A program made the translations under genes and the position numbers. From the NCBI GenBank assembly GCA_963969595.1, contig OZ018409.1, positions 38,515,282 through 38,579,281 of the forward strand: a stretch of 64,000 nucleotides of DNA, written 5' to 3'. This DNA is from Neckera pumila. Taxonomy: Eukaryota; Streptophyta; Bryopsida; Hypnales; Neckeraceae. Position 1 is the stretch's first letter; each line of letters begins with the position of its first letter. Under the pieces are notes generated by a model. It was not told where the DNA came from. It saw nothing but the letters and a program-made list of their open reading frames with translations, and searched no databases. This document shows positions 49,907 through 61,572 of the stretch, piece by piece.

Positions 49907-49946
49907 CATTTTGTCCCTCGTAGGGATTTGATCCTTTGGGGCTTAA

Positions 49947-51966
49947 GGTCTCAAAAGGGTGTTATCAAGTCCTATAATGCTTTATAAGATAAATACATTG
50001 GCCCAAATCTACAACTTGACCATTTGACCATGCTTCAAGAGTAATTAGTACATGTACTAGGGGCTCCGCGAGTGCTAATATATATGGGTAGCAAGCCTTT
50101 CAAAGGACTCTCTAGTAAATTATGCATAGATGAATGTAGAACATAATCTCTTAATTTATATTGGTTAACTTTGAATTTTTTACTTCTACTAGCAAATTTG
50201 AGGTATTTGATTCAAAATATGAATTTAAATCTTCCAAAATTGATCATCCTCAATAAGTAATAATTTTTTGCATATTTCCTAGAGAGATTCTTTGCAAGTC
50301 CTACAAAAAGGTTACTACTTGCATATACTTGCACTCAGATTGCAACTCCAAGGCCTAGAGAACATTTTTTGTCTTGTAGCATGGTAGTTGATTGCACATG
50401 CTTTAAAGACTACATCAAGAAATCTTTTAAATCAATAAAATTGTCTTTGAACTTTTGTGAGAGTGAGCAAAAAGGCTTTTGATGAAAAAGTGAGAATTTC
50501 AAGCTAACTACCAACAAGTTTGAGATTCTACTAAGATCGTATTTTTGGCACAATTCAATTGTGGCCTATTTGAGTCACCATGTATTAATAGTGTACATTT
50601 TGAAATGTACACCACTAATATGTAGTAGCAAATTGCTTAACTACCAATAGTAAGGTCAACAAATCCATTATCAATATAGGCATGGATAGGCCTATTGTGA
50701 GCAAATTGTTTTGTTTTGTACTGTACATTTGAGGATTTTAAATGTACATGCACCATCATTACTATTTTGCCTAAATTGGACTTGTTCTCATTGTGTCCAC
50801 AATGGACTCATTCACCTTAGAGCATCTCCATTGGGATGCATCAAGCAAGTCCTCATGAGGTTTTGCCATGTCTAAGACTCCAACCGTTGTAAAGCATCCT
50901 ACTAGGAGCTCCCCATTTCAAAAAACAAATAAGTGTGGGTTCTTCAAATCCAACCTTCAACACGCCAAGATCAAGGGCCTCTCAACATTCCCATTGTGCC
51001 CAACATGCGGGTCTTAATTTGACAAATTCTTAGAAGATAACCATGTATAGATTTGGAGGACCATGGTGGAGGTCAACAGCTTTGCCCGCCCAAATCTTGG
51101 GGGGTGCACTTAGTGTATCTAATCCAAACAATGTGCGAACAAAACTTTGTACCCCCTATATTATATCCTAAAATTTAAGTAAATGAAAACAAAAAAAATA
51201 TGAATATATTCTCCTAATTTGAAAGTTTATGTTTTGAATTATTGATATTTTTATGTGCTAATGATAATTAGTTACAAATTTTTGAAGTAAATAGATACAC
51301 TGCAGAACTGAAAAATAACTTTCACACCCCTATATTATATCCTCAAAAATTGTCTAAAAAATGAACAAAAAAATCCTAAAAATAATTCTCTATTGAAAGC
51401 TCATTTTGAGTTGAATATTGATGCAATAGTCATCTAAATGTGTTCTCTATAAATATTTGAGTTGAAAAATATGCCATTTTAGGTTCATTTTCAACCTCTT
51501 CTAGAAATCATTCCATATTTCATTTGAGTTGGAAATTTTGGCAATAGAAACCTATAGTCATTACCAAACAATGCTCAAAATTTTAGGTTGAAATTATAGT
51601 TTATTAGAAACCACTTGTTCGCACGTGGTTTGTAGTAGTAGAACCAAGTGCCCTCCCCGAGGCCCAAATCTGGATTAAGGAGCCTTCCAAAAGAGGTTCA
51701 AAAAAGCCATATTTGAAATACAACAATGGAAGTCAAGAGCTTTGCCCACTCAAGCTTGGATTGAGGAGCCTTCCAAAAGAGGTTCAAGAAAGTCATATTT
51801 GAAGTGCAACGGTGGATATGTTTATCTTTTGTATGGCCTAAAAGGGCCACTGTACAGTCGTTAAGCACTTCGCGCCAGCTCTCTATACAAAATACGCCTC
51901 ATTACAAAGCACAATGTCTCCATTATGGTGCCAAGGCACAATAAGTGGTACAGTACCACCACATGC
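49947..51966. other. Intergenic DNA, no gene recognised
   Basis: AT-rich with a few GC-richer patches (50820-51120, 51600-51960). TTAGAGCATCTCCATTGGGA at 50818 resembles the start of a common plant miniature-element terminus, but no partner end was found. The segments at 51140-51200 and 51325-51380 share 'cccctatattatatcct(a/c)aaa', an old internal duplication. Confidence 0.4.
51669..51820 (+). repeat. Two tandem units with an 86-bp period
   Basis: 'ggatt(a/g)aggagccttccaaaagaggttcaa' starts at 51672 and again at 51758. A third, diverged relative ('ggaggtcaacagctttgcccgcccaaatcttgg') is at ~51067-51100. Confidence 0.8.
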
Positions 51967-51970
51967 TTAA

Positions 51971-52883
51971 TTCCTAAAGGATCGACATGCTTTTTTTGGT
52001 TGTATAGAAATTTTATGCAGGTACATGTGACTAGAGATTTCTATATTTTTGGCCCAATTTTTAATAGAAGGTAGGCGCAAAGAATATCTTTCATATGCAC
52101 TAAATTTCATGACATTTGGAAATGTGAGTCAAAAGTTATTGCCTAATATGTTACTTTTTTTTGTGACTGGGCAATTTGAGCAGATTAAAAAAAATCACTG
52201 TTTTCAAAAACAAAAATTTGAAATTGGTTTTCTTGAGTTATATATACGTGGAAAGCATTAAATTATCCCATTTGATCAGTGAGTCAAAAGTTATGAAGAT
52301 TTTTAGTTTGCAGGTAGTTATAGATTCTCTACTCTAAAATCAATTTTGAAGTCCTTCATCTTATTCAAGTGTTTTTTGATAAAATAAAATCTACGGATGT
52401 AGATTGTTTATTCAACATTGCTACCATTGGGATTGGCAATTTCAATTCTATAATTAAATACTTGACAATTTAGTATTTTGAATCATTCTCTACTACTATC
52501 TAGTTACTATTTTTTTCCTATATGTTGGACAATGCCAAATGAAGTGAAAATTTTCAAGCATGTAGCCAACTTGTCTAGAAAAAAGAACTCAAAGAAGCAC
52601 CACCCTTTTGGACATTTCTTCATCAAAAAGTGAGCTTTTGAAGTGCAGCTGACATGTTTTTTGCAGGGCCAAAAAATGATGTCAGCAAATTTGAATGCTT
52701 ATATATTGCAATCCATGCGCTGGAAATTTCTGAAATTTTTACCACATGTTCTCAAGTCAACATACTACAAGATCCTACAATTACATGTGTCAAAACAAGT
52801 TTTTTTCAAAAATTGGGTACTTATACTAAAAATGGCAGTTTTTGAGCATTTTTTAATGAAAGCATAGTCATGGAACTTTAGGG
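51971..52883 (-). mobile_element. TTAA-flanked MITE, type TT-2b (beta2-alpha)
   Basis: A 913-bp element from TTCCTAAAGGATCGACATGC to GGAACTTTAGGG, with TTAA at 51967-51970 and 52884-52887. It is collinear with 41550 and 47083. The right TTAA is shared with the next element, so the two alpha ends face each other across four bases. Confidence 0.9.
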
Positions 52884-52887
52884 TTAA

Positions 52888-53821
52888 CCCCTAAAGGTTT
52901 TTGACTATGTTTTCACCAAAAACGCTCCAAAATTGCCATTTCTAATACTAGTGCCAAGTTTTAGGAAAAAAACATTTTTTAACCCATGTAACCATAGGAT
53001 CTTGTAGTAAACTTGTTTAAGAAGATGTGAAAAAATTTCAGAATTTTTCACCGTGTGGATTGCAAGATAATAGCGTTTGAATTGACAAAAATCCTTTTTT
53101 TGTCCCTGCAAAAAAATGGGCAGTTGCCCTTCACAAGGTCACATTTGTATGAAAAAATGTCCAAAATGGTTGTTATTCTTTGAATTTGTTCTTGAAGGCA
53201 AGTTGGCTACATGCTTGAAAAATTTCAGATCATTTGGAATTATAGAACATATAGGAAAAAAATAGTAAGTAGGAAGAGGTAGAGAATGATTCAAAACACT
53301 AAATTGTTAAGAATTTATTTTTGGAATTGAAAAATGCCAATCCCAATAGTCATAATTTTGCAATAAACAATCTACACCCAATGTTTTTGTTTATTTTCAA
53401 AAATGTTGAAAATTGAGTTAAATAAAGGACTTCAAAGTTTATTTTAGAATTAAGATTCCATAACCACCCTCAAACTAAGAATCCTCATAACTTTTGACTT
53501 GTTAATCCAAATGGAATCATTCAAAGCTTCCCGCATACATATAAGTCTAAAGAACCAATTTCAACTTTTTATTTTCTTAAAAAGTGATTTTTAAAGAAGT
53601 TTTTTTTGCTGCCCGGACTGCCCGTTGAGCAATGAAAATGACATATCATGTAATAACTTTTTAATCATGTAGTCAAAAGTTATGAAAATTGTTGAGCCTT
53701 AAAGCTACTCCTCGGGAAAATGTTGTGTGAAAATTTCAAAGAAAAAAATTAAAAACTCCGCTTGTGGTGAGCTGCCCCCAAATGCTATGTTCTCAAAAGA
53801 GCATGTTCAGGGCTTTAAGGG
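52888..53821 (+). mobile_element. TTAA-flanked MITE, type TT-2a (alpha-beta1)
   Basis: A 934-bp element from CCCCTAAAGGTTTTTGAC to GGGCTTTAAGGG, then TTAA (53822-53825). It is collinear with 15829-16763, and the two share the unusual GGCTTTAAGGG/CCTTTAAGGG right-end variant and 'tttttttgctgcccgg', so they look like closer relatives than other TT-2a copies. Confidence 0.92.
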
Positions 53822-53831
53822 TTAACACAAT

Positions 53832-53949
53832 GGGAGCCTCCCCCCAAAGGCCTCCCGCATTGTGAGGGCCCCGGCCGTCACCCTCGGGCTCCTCCCTCAC
53901 CGTCACCCCAAGGCCCTCACATTGCGGGAGGCCTAGGGGGGAGGTTTCC
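53832..53949. mobile_element. GC-rich 118-bp foldback element
   Basis: The left arm (GGGAGCCTCCCCCCAAAGG, CCTCCCGCATTGTGAGGGCC) and right arm (GGCCCTCACATTGCGGGAGG, CCTAGGGGGGAGGTTTCC) are near-perfect inverted repeats around a ~40-bp spacer. The very high G+C contrasts with the AT-rich surroundings. It may be a short MITE. No target duplication is evident. It begins 6 bp after the TTAA closing the preceding TT-2a copy. Confidence 0.75.
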
Positions 53950-55235
53950 AACTATACCACACTATGAGTTCATGTATGAGTTCCTCACAATCCTAGACTG
54001 CATCAGCCCCAACTGCTACCAATTCTACTGCATCCCCATCCCCATCCCCATCCCCAATGGCTTTTCTACTTATTTGATTAGCACTAATCATCATCAGACT
54101 TACATAGTTTGTAGCCCGTGACGTAGTGAGCCCAGTGCACTTGCAGCAGTGAATCCCGGCACCCGGATTCATCTTCTCTGACCACCAGGGAGGGCGCCCT
54201 TCAAGTTTTGCACCATGATCTCCTGGGCCACTGGAGGGCCTGCATGCTCATCACACTACCAAAAAACCAGCAGAGGTCAGCTCAGTCCTGGGCTTCAGTT
54301 GGGACCTCTCAACTGAATGGGACTCTATTCGATGAAGGTGCTCCGACTTCTTCCACTGGAAGCTTAGGTCAATGTGGGGGCTAGTCTAGAATTAGGGCTT
54401 CTGCTGCCCATAGTGGCAATGCTGAAAATTACTGATTAACTTAGTCAGCTTTCAGATGCTCACTCAAATGGCTTACTGTTTGTTTACAAGAGGATGCAAC
54501 TGAAGTCACATATTTCAATGCAAAACTGACTTGTCTCTCCCAACGGGGAAGATCCCTGGCTGGCTGGACAAAAATCACGGTTTGCATCAATGGTCATACA
54601 GACATGGGTCATCTTTGGGAGGGGTGTACTTTCAAAGTTTGTTTTCAAAATTTTAAACAAATGTACTTACGAAGTTTCAAAGTGTGTGTAGGCCATTGGA
54701 AAAGGGGCCCAACTACTCAACCACAGAAGAAGGGCAATCTTTGGATCATTAGGTCTAGGTACTAATAGAAACATGGGCTACGTATCATGACATTGTTTAC
54801 TGATGACGCAAGGGTCCATTTTGCATTTTTGAAAAGGGGCCCCTTCAATGAACAAAATTGTCTTATTTGATGGCTCTTCAACCAACTCCAATTCTTGCAG
54901 TAACTACTAAGTCTTTTACAAGCATTGAGGGAGGCATAATACCTTCCCGGCATTGGGAGGGCCATTGCTTGGTTGTACAATGAAACAAAAACTAAGCTTC
55001 AAGACTCACACTTGGTGTAACTCAATGATGAGTTTGACCAAGTGCAAATCGTAAAGCTTAGTCTATTCGGACCATATTTCTAGTAGTGAAGGGTACATAG
55101 AAAGTTTTCACATAGAATGAATTTCTTCATAAAAATGTTACGTATCGAAACATCCTTTCCTATACATGGCTAAAATGTCTCTTGCCCTTGAATGCCCAAT
55201 CAATTTAAAATGGTTGATTTCATTAGGTGTGTATA
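53950..55235. other. Moderately GC-rich intergenic DNA, no gene recognised
   Basis: Contains a (CCCCAT)n run at 54031-54057. CACTACCAAAAAACC at ~54256 and ...TTTCTAGTAGTG ending at ~55086 look like CACTA-type ends in the right relative orientation, but flanking triplets do not match (TCA against AAG) and no longer inverted repeat was found, so an ~830-bp CACTA element is only a possibility. Confidence 0.35.
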
Positions 55236-55512
55236 TATTAGGGGAAATTTGAGGCCTCTAGAAGACTGCAAATTATCCTGCGTTTCCAAATTGCAGGAAC
55301 GCAGGATAACTGCTGGCTGATGTGGCCGTGGTTGTGCCACATCATTTTTGAATTTAAAAATAAAAATAAAAAAATTGCTTAGAATGATATTTGGGAGAAA
55401 AAAAATTTGAAATTTTTTTTTTTGACAGCTCGTACCGGTTGTTCATGGAATTGGGCCATCATTAGAAATGGTCCCGAAACGGTCTTCTAGAGACCTCAAA
55501 TGTCCTTTAATG
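55236..55512. mobile_element. CATTAG-type element CT6 (~277 bp)
   Basis: Left end TATTAGGGGAAATTTGAGG plus 'cctctagaagac' is matched by the right end 'gtcttctagagacctcaaatg' plus TCCTTTAATG, an inverted repeat of ~32 bp with few mismatches. The interior contains a smaller inverted pair (ATCCTGCG...CGCAGGAT at 55277-55307). No clear target duplication. Confidence 0.75.
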
Positions 55513-56002
55513 CTAGTTATAACTCACCGTAATCCTATCATTTCTCACCCATCTAAATACTTTTGGATTTTTCATATTCCTCCAAGCACATGGTTAAGAA
55601 AAAACTAAATTATATAAGAAGCAGAAAACATTTGATATTGATTGAATAATACTGCATCAATTTTATAATAACTATTATTATCCAAATGAAAATTACAAAA
55701 ATTTATCCACAAATTAATGAAATTTCATCTAGATAATTTAGATAATATTGCAAAAAAAATTCCAAATTTGTGACCTTACAAGGTTTTTTTCTTCTAGTAT
55801 ACATTTTCACAAGCTTGCTATGAGTGCTATTTCTATCGGAACTATGATGTATATTGCAAAAGACAAAAGGCTTAAAAATGTCTAGATTCATTTGGTATCC
55901 TCAATGAATAACTTGTGTGTCATAGAAGATATACTATTGTATTGAGATAACAGGTTTGACTTTAATTTGTTTTTATTTTAAGTGTTCTGATTTTCTGCTA
56001 GA

Positions 56003-56286
56003 AGACCTCATTTGGGCATAGTAGAATAATCTTTTCTGAAACCTTTGAACTAAAGATAGTTGGAAAACAAAGCTAACTTTCATCTCCAAAAACCAGTTTG
56101 TGATTTTGAGTCTTTGGTCAAAGAAACTGGCTCTTCCAACCCCTCTATCAATTTTGTCCATAACTTTTAATTGGAAGTTTGAAATCTCAAACGGGTTTTA
56201 AGAGATGAAAGTTAGCTTGATTTTCCACATTAACTTAGTTCAAAGTGTCTTGAAAAAAGTTATTCTACACTGCCTAAATGAGGTCT
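56003..56286. mobile_element. 284-bp foldback element with AGACCTCATTT ends
   Basis: The left arm (AGACCTCATTTGGGCATAG, then 'tagaataatcttttctga', 'ctttgaacta', 'aagctaactttcatctc') is complementary to the right arm over ~95 bp each, with small gaps, leaving a ~90-bp centre. No obvious target duplication. The rest of 56290-58260 is AT-rich with no recognised gene. Confidence 0.75.
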
Positions 56287-58260
56287 AAAATTCTACTTTG
56301 AACACAATTCTTGCTTTTGATTTAACTATGAGAGGTTGAGATCCTACTAATCCTAACTTTACAAATCTCACATGTCTTTTTTTATCTCCTACCACCCCAC
56401 TTGTATAAAGAGCTTTTCTTCTCTTCTTAATAAGCTCATAGTAATTATCTTCTACAACAATGTAAGGTGGTTGCCAAATACTTTTGTTTTTCATAAATTA
56501 AATATTGCATTTTTCAAAAAATAATACTTTAAAGTGCCGAAGTTTATTGGAGACCTAAATTAAATATTTGGCACCAAAGCTCTAAACCTGCTACCCAAAC
56601 ATGATATAATCAACCAGTTGTTCAGACTTTGGCCTTAAGTTGTGGATGTATATTTCCCTTTTAAGCATTGGACTTGCTCCTTTCGTTTCAAAAATGAAAA
56701 AAGAAAACACAATTGTTAGATACTTGCCCCCTAGGCTGCTTGTGACTTGGTTTTTGTTACTCTATTTTCTTGCAGTAAAGGTACCTTTACTTGTGTGGAT
56801 GATTGCAAGAAACATTTCACGTTTCTGGCTCAAAAACGCAATTTTTGGCCATAGGACTGAGAATACAATGCAATACTATCAGTACTATATGTCAATAGCA
56901 CCCCTATAGATTTAAACCATCGATTCAGGGCACCTGAAGATTTGAACCATCCGTTCAGTATTATACAATACTATGCAATACTAGACTATTGCGAGGTACT
57001 ACAAAAGCCACTGAAGCAAAAAATAGAAGAAGAGGGGTCTATGAACCTTTTCATTTTTTGTAATTTAAAAAAATAAAAATTCAATAAAAAAATCCATTTT
57101 GCTAGAGAAAATTGCGCTTGCATAGTTGCATTGCACAAAGAATTTCTTATAGGAAATTTTTTCCTCTTCGTAGCCTTCAAGCAAAGGAAGGTCACTTTGA
57201 CCCCATGTGCGCAATTGACATGTTGCTATTTTTATAAAAGTCATTGTCAGTCCTTGTAATGTTATTAGACCTCCAACTTGTCCAATTTGTGGCTTCAAAT
57301 TCACATTTTTGGGTCCAAAATAGGACTAAACACCTCCAAAATAGATACCCAAGTGGGGGTAGGTTAAAAATAACAAACTAATTTAAAAAATTTGAAAATA
57401 TTACTCAATATTTGCAACTATGGCTTGGACCTCCATTCCAAATTTCACGCCAAATGGACAAACGATGCAAAATTTATGAGCAAAAAACCACCCGTCCAAG
57501 GGCAAGGGGACAAAAAACAAGACAAGTGTTTCCTGCAATCACCAATGTCAAAAAAAAACCCAAAGCCCCCGTCTACAACCTCATTTTCATATGGAAATGA
57601 GGGACTCACTACAGAAGATTGAGTTTTTATCCAAATGAAAGAAAAATCTTCAACCAAAACAATCTGTTGATCTTTCCATTTATGGAAAAAAGTCTTAGTG
57701 TTTTTGTTTTTTTTATCATTTTGAAGAAGTAGCAAGTTCTTTCATCAATATGCCATATTTAACTATTTTTGGACTTTTGAATGAATTCTGGACAAAACGT
57801 CGTGAGATTTCACAATGATAACTTTGGAAGATCCCCAAATGTTTGTATAGATCTCCAGATGTCTTGCATAGATTTCATGATGTTTTGCATTATTTCTTGA
57901 TGATCGGGTTTTTTTCTCCTGATGACCATTATTAATTTTAGACTTTCAAAAGTCTAGAAGTAGTTAAATGTGGTACCAATACTCTTGTGATACTTGGTGA
58001 TACCTAGGTAAAATTTGGTTGTTGGTCTTAAAAACAAAAGTACCGTAATTTGGCTATTTTGATCAGGAAAAAATGAAAAGTTTCCTTTTAAAAAAATAGC
58101 AAACATTTTTTGGTTGAAGCCAACTGGTGAAAATTTGCACATTAGAAACAACATAGAAATGTCTTGAGAATGGAAAGGCATCTCGTCATTCCCGCATAGA
58201 TAGTAGGATTTTTTTGTGACAATTTGTCATTGGATTCCAAGTCTTGTTAGAGGATTTCAG

Positions 58261-60660
58261 CCAATGCATCTAGCTCCCTCCAAATATTATTCACCTTTGC
58301 TAGGAGGGCATGCAGGGCTCCACTATTGCTGTACTGTACTGTTCCAAAGAAAACGCTGATAGAATGTGTTACGCCAAGCTCTTGTGCAAATTGGATGGGA
58401 ATTCATCGGTTCGTGGTTTGTTTTGTTTTTTCCTTTTGAATCAAATGCATCGGTTCGTTGTTGGAAACCACCGAAGGCGGTTTCTGGCCCACCAGGTGTG
58501 CCACAGAAAGGTCCAAGGCCTGGCCTGGTGATCCGCTTGCAATTGCTGGGGCGGTAGCCTTGCTGGTCCCTGCTCAGCTCCTGCGTCTTCCTGGGGCGAT
58601 GCCCGTGGTCACTGATCACCTCCCACACGAGCAAGCGAGGCGAGGCAAGGCGAGCAGGAATCGCCAATGCCGTACGAATCCTCACGATGGGACCAAGCCA
58701 CACGTGACGAGCCAGTTTGCACTCCACGAGCTTGCGTTAGCTTCCGACGGGGTCCCGAGAACACCTCCTCCTCTTGTACACAACATTCGCATTGACAGTC
58801 CACTCCGAAACCCAAACAACTATTCGGTTGTCCTGTTTGGGGGTTGTCGAAGTCAATATCGGTAGTGACTTCAGCCACTGGCACCATTCAGGCTTGCTAC
58901 ACAGGGTCAAAGAATAGCAACATACTGTATTTTGGAGGGACCGATACCAATGTTGGGGGAAAGAACCGACAGACAGGTAGTTCATTGTTAGCCAGTGCCT
59001 TTTGGAAATAACCAATTGGAATGTGTAAATAGAGGATCCAAAACCGGACAAAAAGAAAAGGTGGATACGTAGTCAGTACTTCAATCTCTAAAATTGTGAG
59101 CTTTTAGCCACTTGCCATTTTGAATCCAAGGCTAATACTTGGGGGGTTGGAGACGGGTATGTTCTTGGACAAGGTGGGTATCACTTTAGGGTTGGCCACT
59201 AAGTGGCTTGTAGTGCTTGGATGGGGCATGGGTAGGTATTGCTTTATTAGAATTGGTCATGGTAGCCAACCCTTGTTTTGTCGACCATGTCTACCGATGT
59301 AATGAAATTTGGAGTTAAGTGTCAAAACCTCTAAATTGCAAAGATTTAGAGGATTGTAGTCTTTGCAAATTTGAAGTTGAAGGCAAGTGGCCGGTGGGTG
59401 GATGCAACCAATATCCTTTACTCCCCTCTCCGTCTTTCTCCCACAAAGACAAAGAGGAGGTAAATCACCGGGACAGCTCCCAAACCTTCCCAAACGCTCA
59501 TCCCCAACTGAACCCACGACCCCAAATGCACACCCCAAGTCCCCATGTAAGTTCGAGAAGTCCATCTCTTTGATATGGTGATGGGGTTGGAATTTCTGGT
59601 AAGCTTAGATTTTTGGTGAAGACGGCTAACTGAAGCCCTGCCCTGCCTTGCTGGGGAGTTGGGAAGCCAGCCGGCCGGCCAGAAGCTCCCAGGAGTCCAG
59701 GACAGCCAGCCAGGGAAGGGAGCTTGAATTGCAGCAGCCCAGCAGGAGCAGGAGCAGCAGCAGCAGCTCCGCTATGCAAATTGGTACACTGGGGACTCCC
59801 CCGCCACAGTCAGCAGAGCAGGACATGAGCTTGGAAGAGCGTGAAATGGGGAGTGGACCTTGGGACTTGGGAGCCTCAACTTTGCAACAGGCAGTGGCTC
59901 TGCACTTGGGCCCAACTGGCAGTGCACAGCCCAAGGGGACAAGGCGACAGAGAGAGCAGACGCAATTAGGAGGTCAACCCCAGGATTAGCAGTAATGGGC
60001 TTCCATTAACTTTGGAATCAGTCGTGCTCCTTAGAACCTGGGTTTCTGGGGAATTGGCCAGCAGCGATCTCAGAACAGGGGTTCAGGGCTTCAGGCTTCA
60101 GGGGTTTTAGTCAAATGTTCATTTTTGGAAGATTTTTTTTGAATTTACACTAAGGGTAGGAAAAAAATTAAGTAGAAATCGAGCGAACTTTAGCCAGTTT
60201 GGGGATCGCTGGAATTGGGGAACTGGGGAATCGGAGACCCGGTTCGAGGGTTTTACCCTTCATTTTCACTTATTAACGTGTGCTTAACTTAATGAGGAGG
60301 AGCTACTACTATACACTCTGTGAGTCTACGAGTTCCCTCCGTCCACCGAGGTCAACAGTTTGCTCAAGGAAAGTTCATGGCAGGTTCCGAGGTCTGTATT
60401 TAGGAGTAGTATGCAATATGGAGGCTAGGCTTAGAGTGCTAATTTTATACTCTACCAGTCTACTCACCGAACCCGTACATAACTGAAACTACAGTACGCT
60501 ATTTTTAAGGTCAATGGGCTTCCAGGGAGTTCCAGCTTACCTCTCAATCTCTGTCCGACCAAGAATATTACACGAGAGTCCGGGAGGAGATGCTCCAGCT
60601 ACTTGTGCTTGCTTTGCGCAGAGGAGAGCAGTAATAATAAAGCAAAGTAGGTGCGCTTAA
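58261..60660. other. GC-richer island without a recognised gene
   Basis: Composition rises sharply to levels seen around the ZF-HD gene. Open frames of 100-135 codons exist (58458-58865 plus strand; 58323-58727 minus; 59648-59989 plus, Ser/Gln-rich), but they overlap in opposite strands, have unusual composition and show no motif I recognise. Possibilities are exons of an unidentified gene, a promoter or leader region, or an old mobile element. A CAG/AGC-rich stretch lies at 59740-59770. Confidence 0.3.
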
Positions 60661-61572
60661 TTTGATGTTAATTGAGTTCAGTGGAGGACGTTTACTATTC
60701 ATTGAAGGACTCCAAATTGGGTTATGTATAGAAAGTTCGGCATTTATGGGGTTTCGAAATGGAAAATTGGAAGGATTGGAGTGGTTTTGGGAAATTCTTA
60801 ATTTCTTGTACGTTGGTTTACTGATCGGATGGGTGACCAAATATATACATTTTTATATGTATGAAATTGATTGTTTTGTTGGGTCAGGTGACTGAGTTGA
60901 GGAGTAGAAAAGTATCCAAGAGAAAAAGGTATTCATGCTTTCCGGTGGAAAAGATTAAACGTCAGTGGGGTATAAAAAAAAAAGCAAGTGGGGGGAGGAG
61001 GGAGGGAAAAGGGGGTACCACTGTTCGGGGAACTTTTTGAGTTTTACCGGGCAGTTTCCTTCAATTGCCGAATTGAACCGGATTTTTATGAATAGAATCC
61101 GGTTATTTCCTCTATTTTATACACAAAATAAAAGTTTTATATATTTTTTCACTGGGTTTTTTGCCGATATTTTCAAATTACAACCGGTTTTTTGCCCAAT
61201 TCCATCGGCTAACTTTGAACTAGCCACCGGTTTTTTCCGATCACTGGGGGGGACGATCTTTCGTTCATTGCAGAAAAGAGAACAACATTGACAAGTGTCT
61301 AACCTTGGCTTCTATTGAATCCTCATCTCGCATTCTCGCCAGAGGACAAGTTTGAATGTTTGTGATTTATCTATTTTAGATGAAATGTTGTTTTTTGGAT
61401 AGCAATTATGGGTTTCTAAATGAGGAGATTAATAAACAAAGAACCTGCCCTAATCAGTTTCCACATGGCCTTGGAAAACATTCAATTACGACTATAGTAT
61501 TTGCATTTATTAAAAAATCTATACAGTATACACACCACATTGGTGTTCTTGCGTACCCCTAAACAACCCCTA
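60661..61572. other. AT-rich DNA with recurring CCGGTTTTTT words
   Basis: No gene recognised. AACCGGATTTTT (61076), ATCCGGTTATTTCC (61097), AACCGGTTTTTTGCC (61181) and CACCGGTTTTTTCC (61227) recur within ~150 bp, with GCCGA(T/A) words between them. Confidence 0.4.

Larger units (their letters stand above)
48547..49942 (-). mobile_element. TTAA-flanked MITE, type TT-1 (inverted), with two insertions
   Basis: Starts TCCTTAAAGCACCATGG after TTAA (48543-48546) and ends GATCCTTTGGGGC before TTAA (49943-49946). The inverted TT-1 body is recognisable but split by CATTAG-type elements at 48682-48932 and 49680-49906. The remaining length (~918 bp) is normal for TT-1. Confidence 0.83.

Noticed and set aside
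54256..55086. CACTA element between CACTACCAAAAAACC and ...TTTCTAGTAGTG
   Set aside because: Flanking triplets do not match and the inverted similarity stops after a few bases.
57530..57556. Right end of the GGGTGAATGC element (ACAAGTGTTTCCTGCAATCACC)
   Set aside because: It matches only ~20 bp with mismatches in the terminal bases and has no partner end.
58458..58865. A 135-codon plus-strand frame as a protein gene
   Set aside because: It overlaps an equally long minus-strand frame, has no recognisable motif and no convincing start context; kept only as part of an unexplained GC-rich island.
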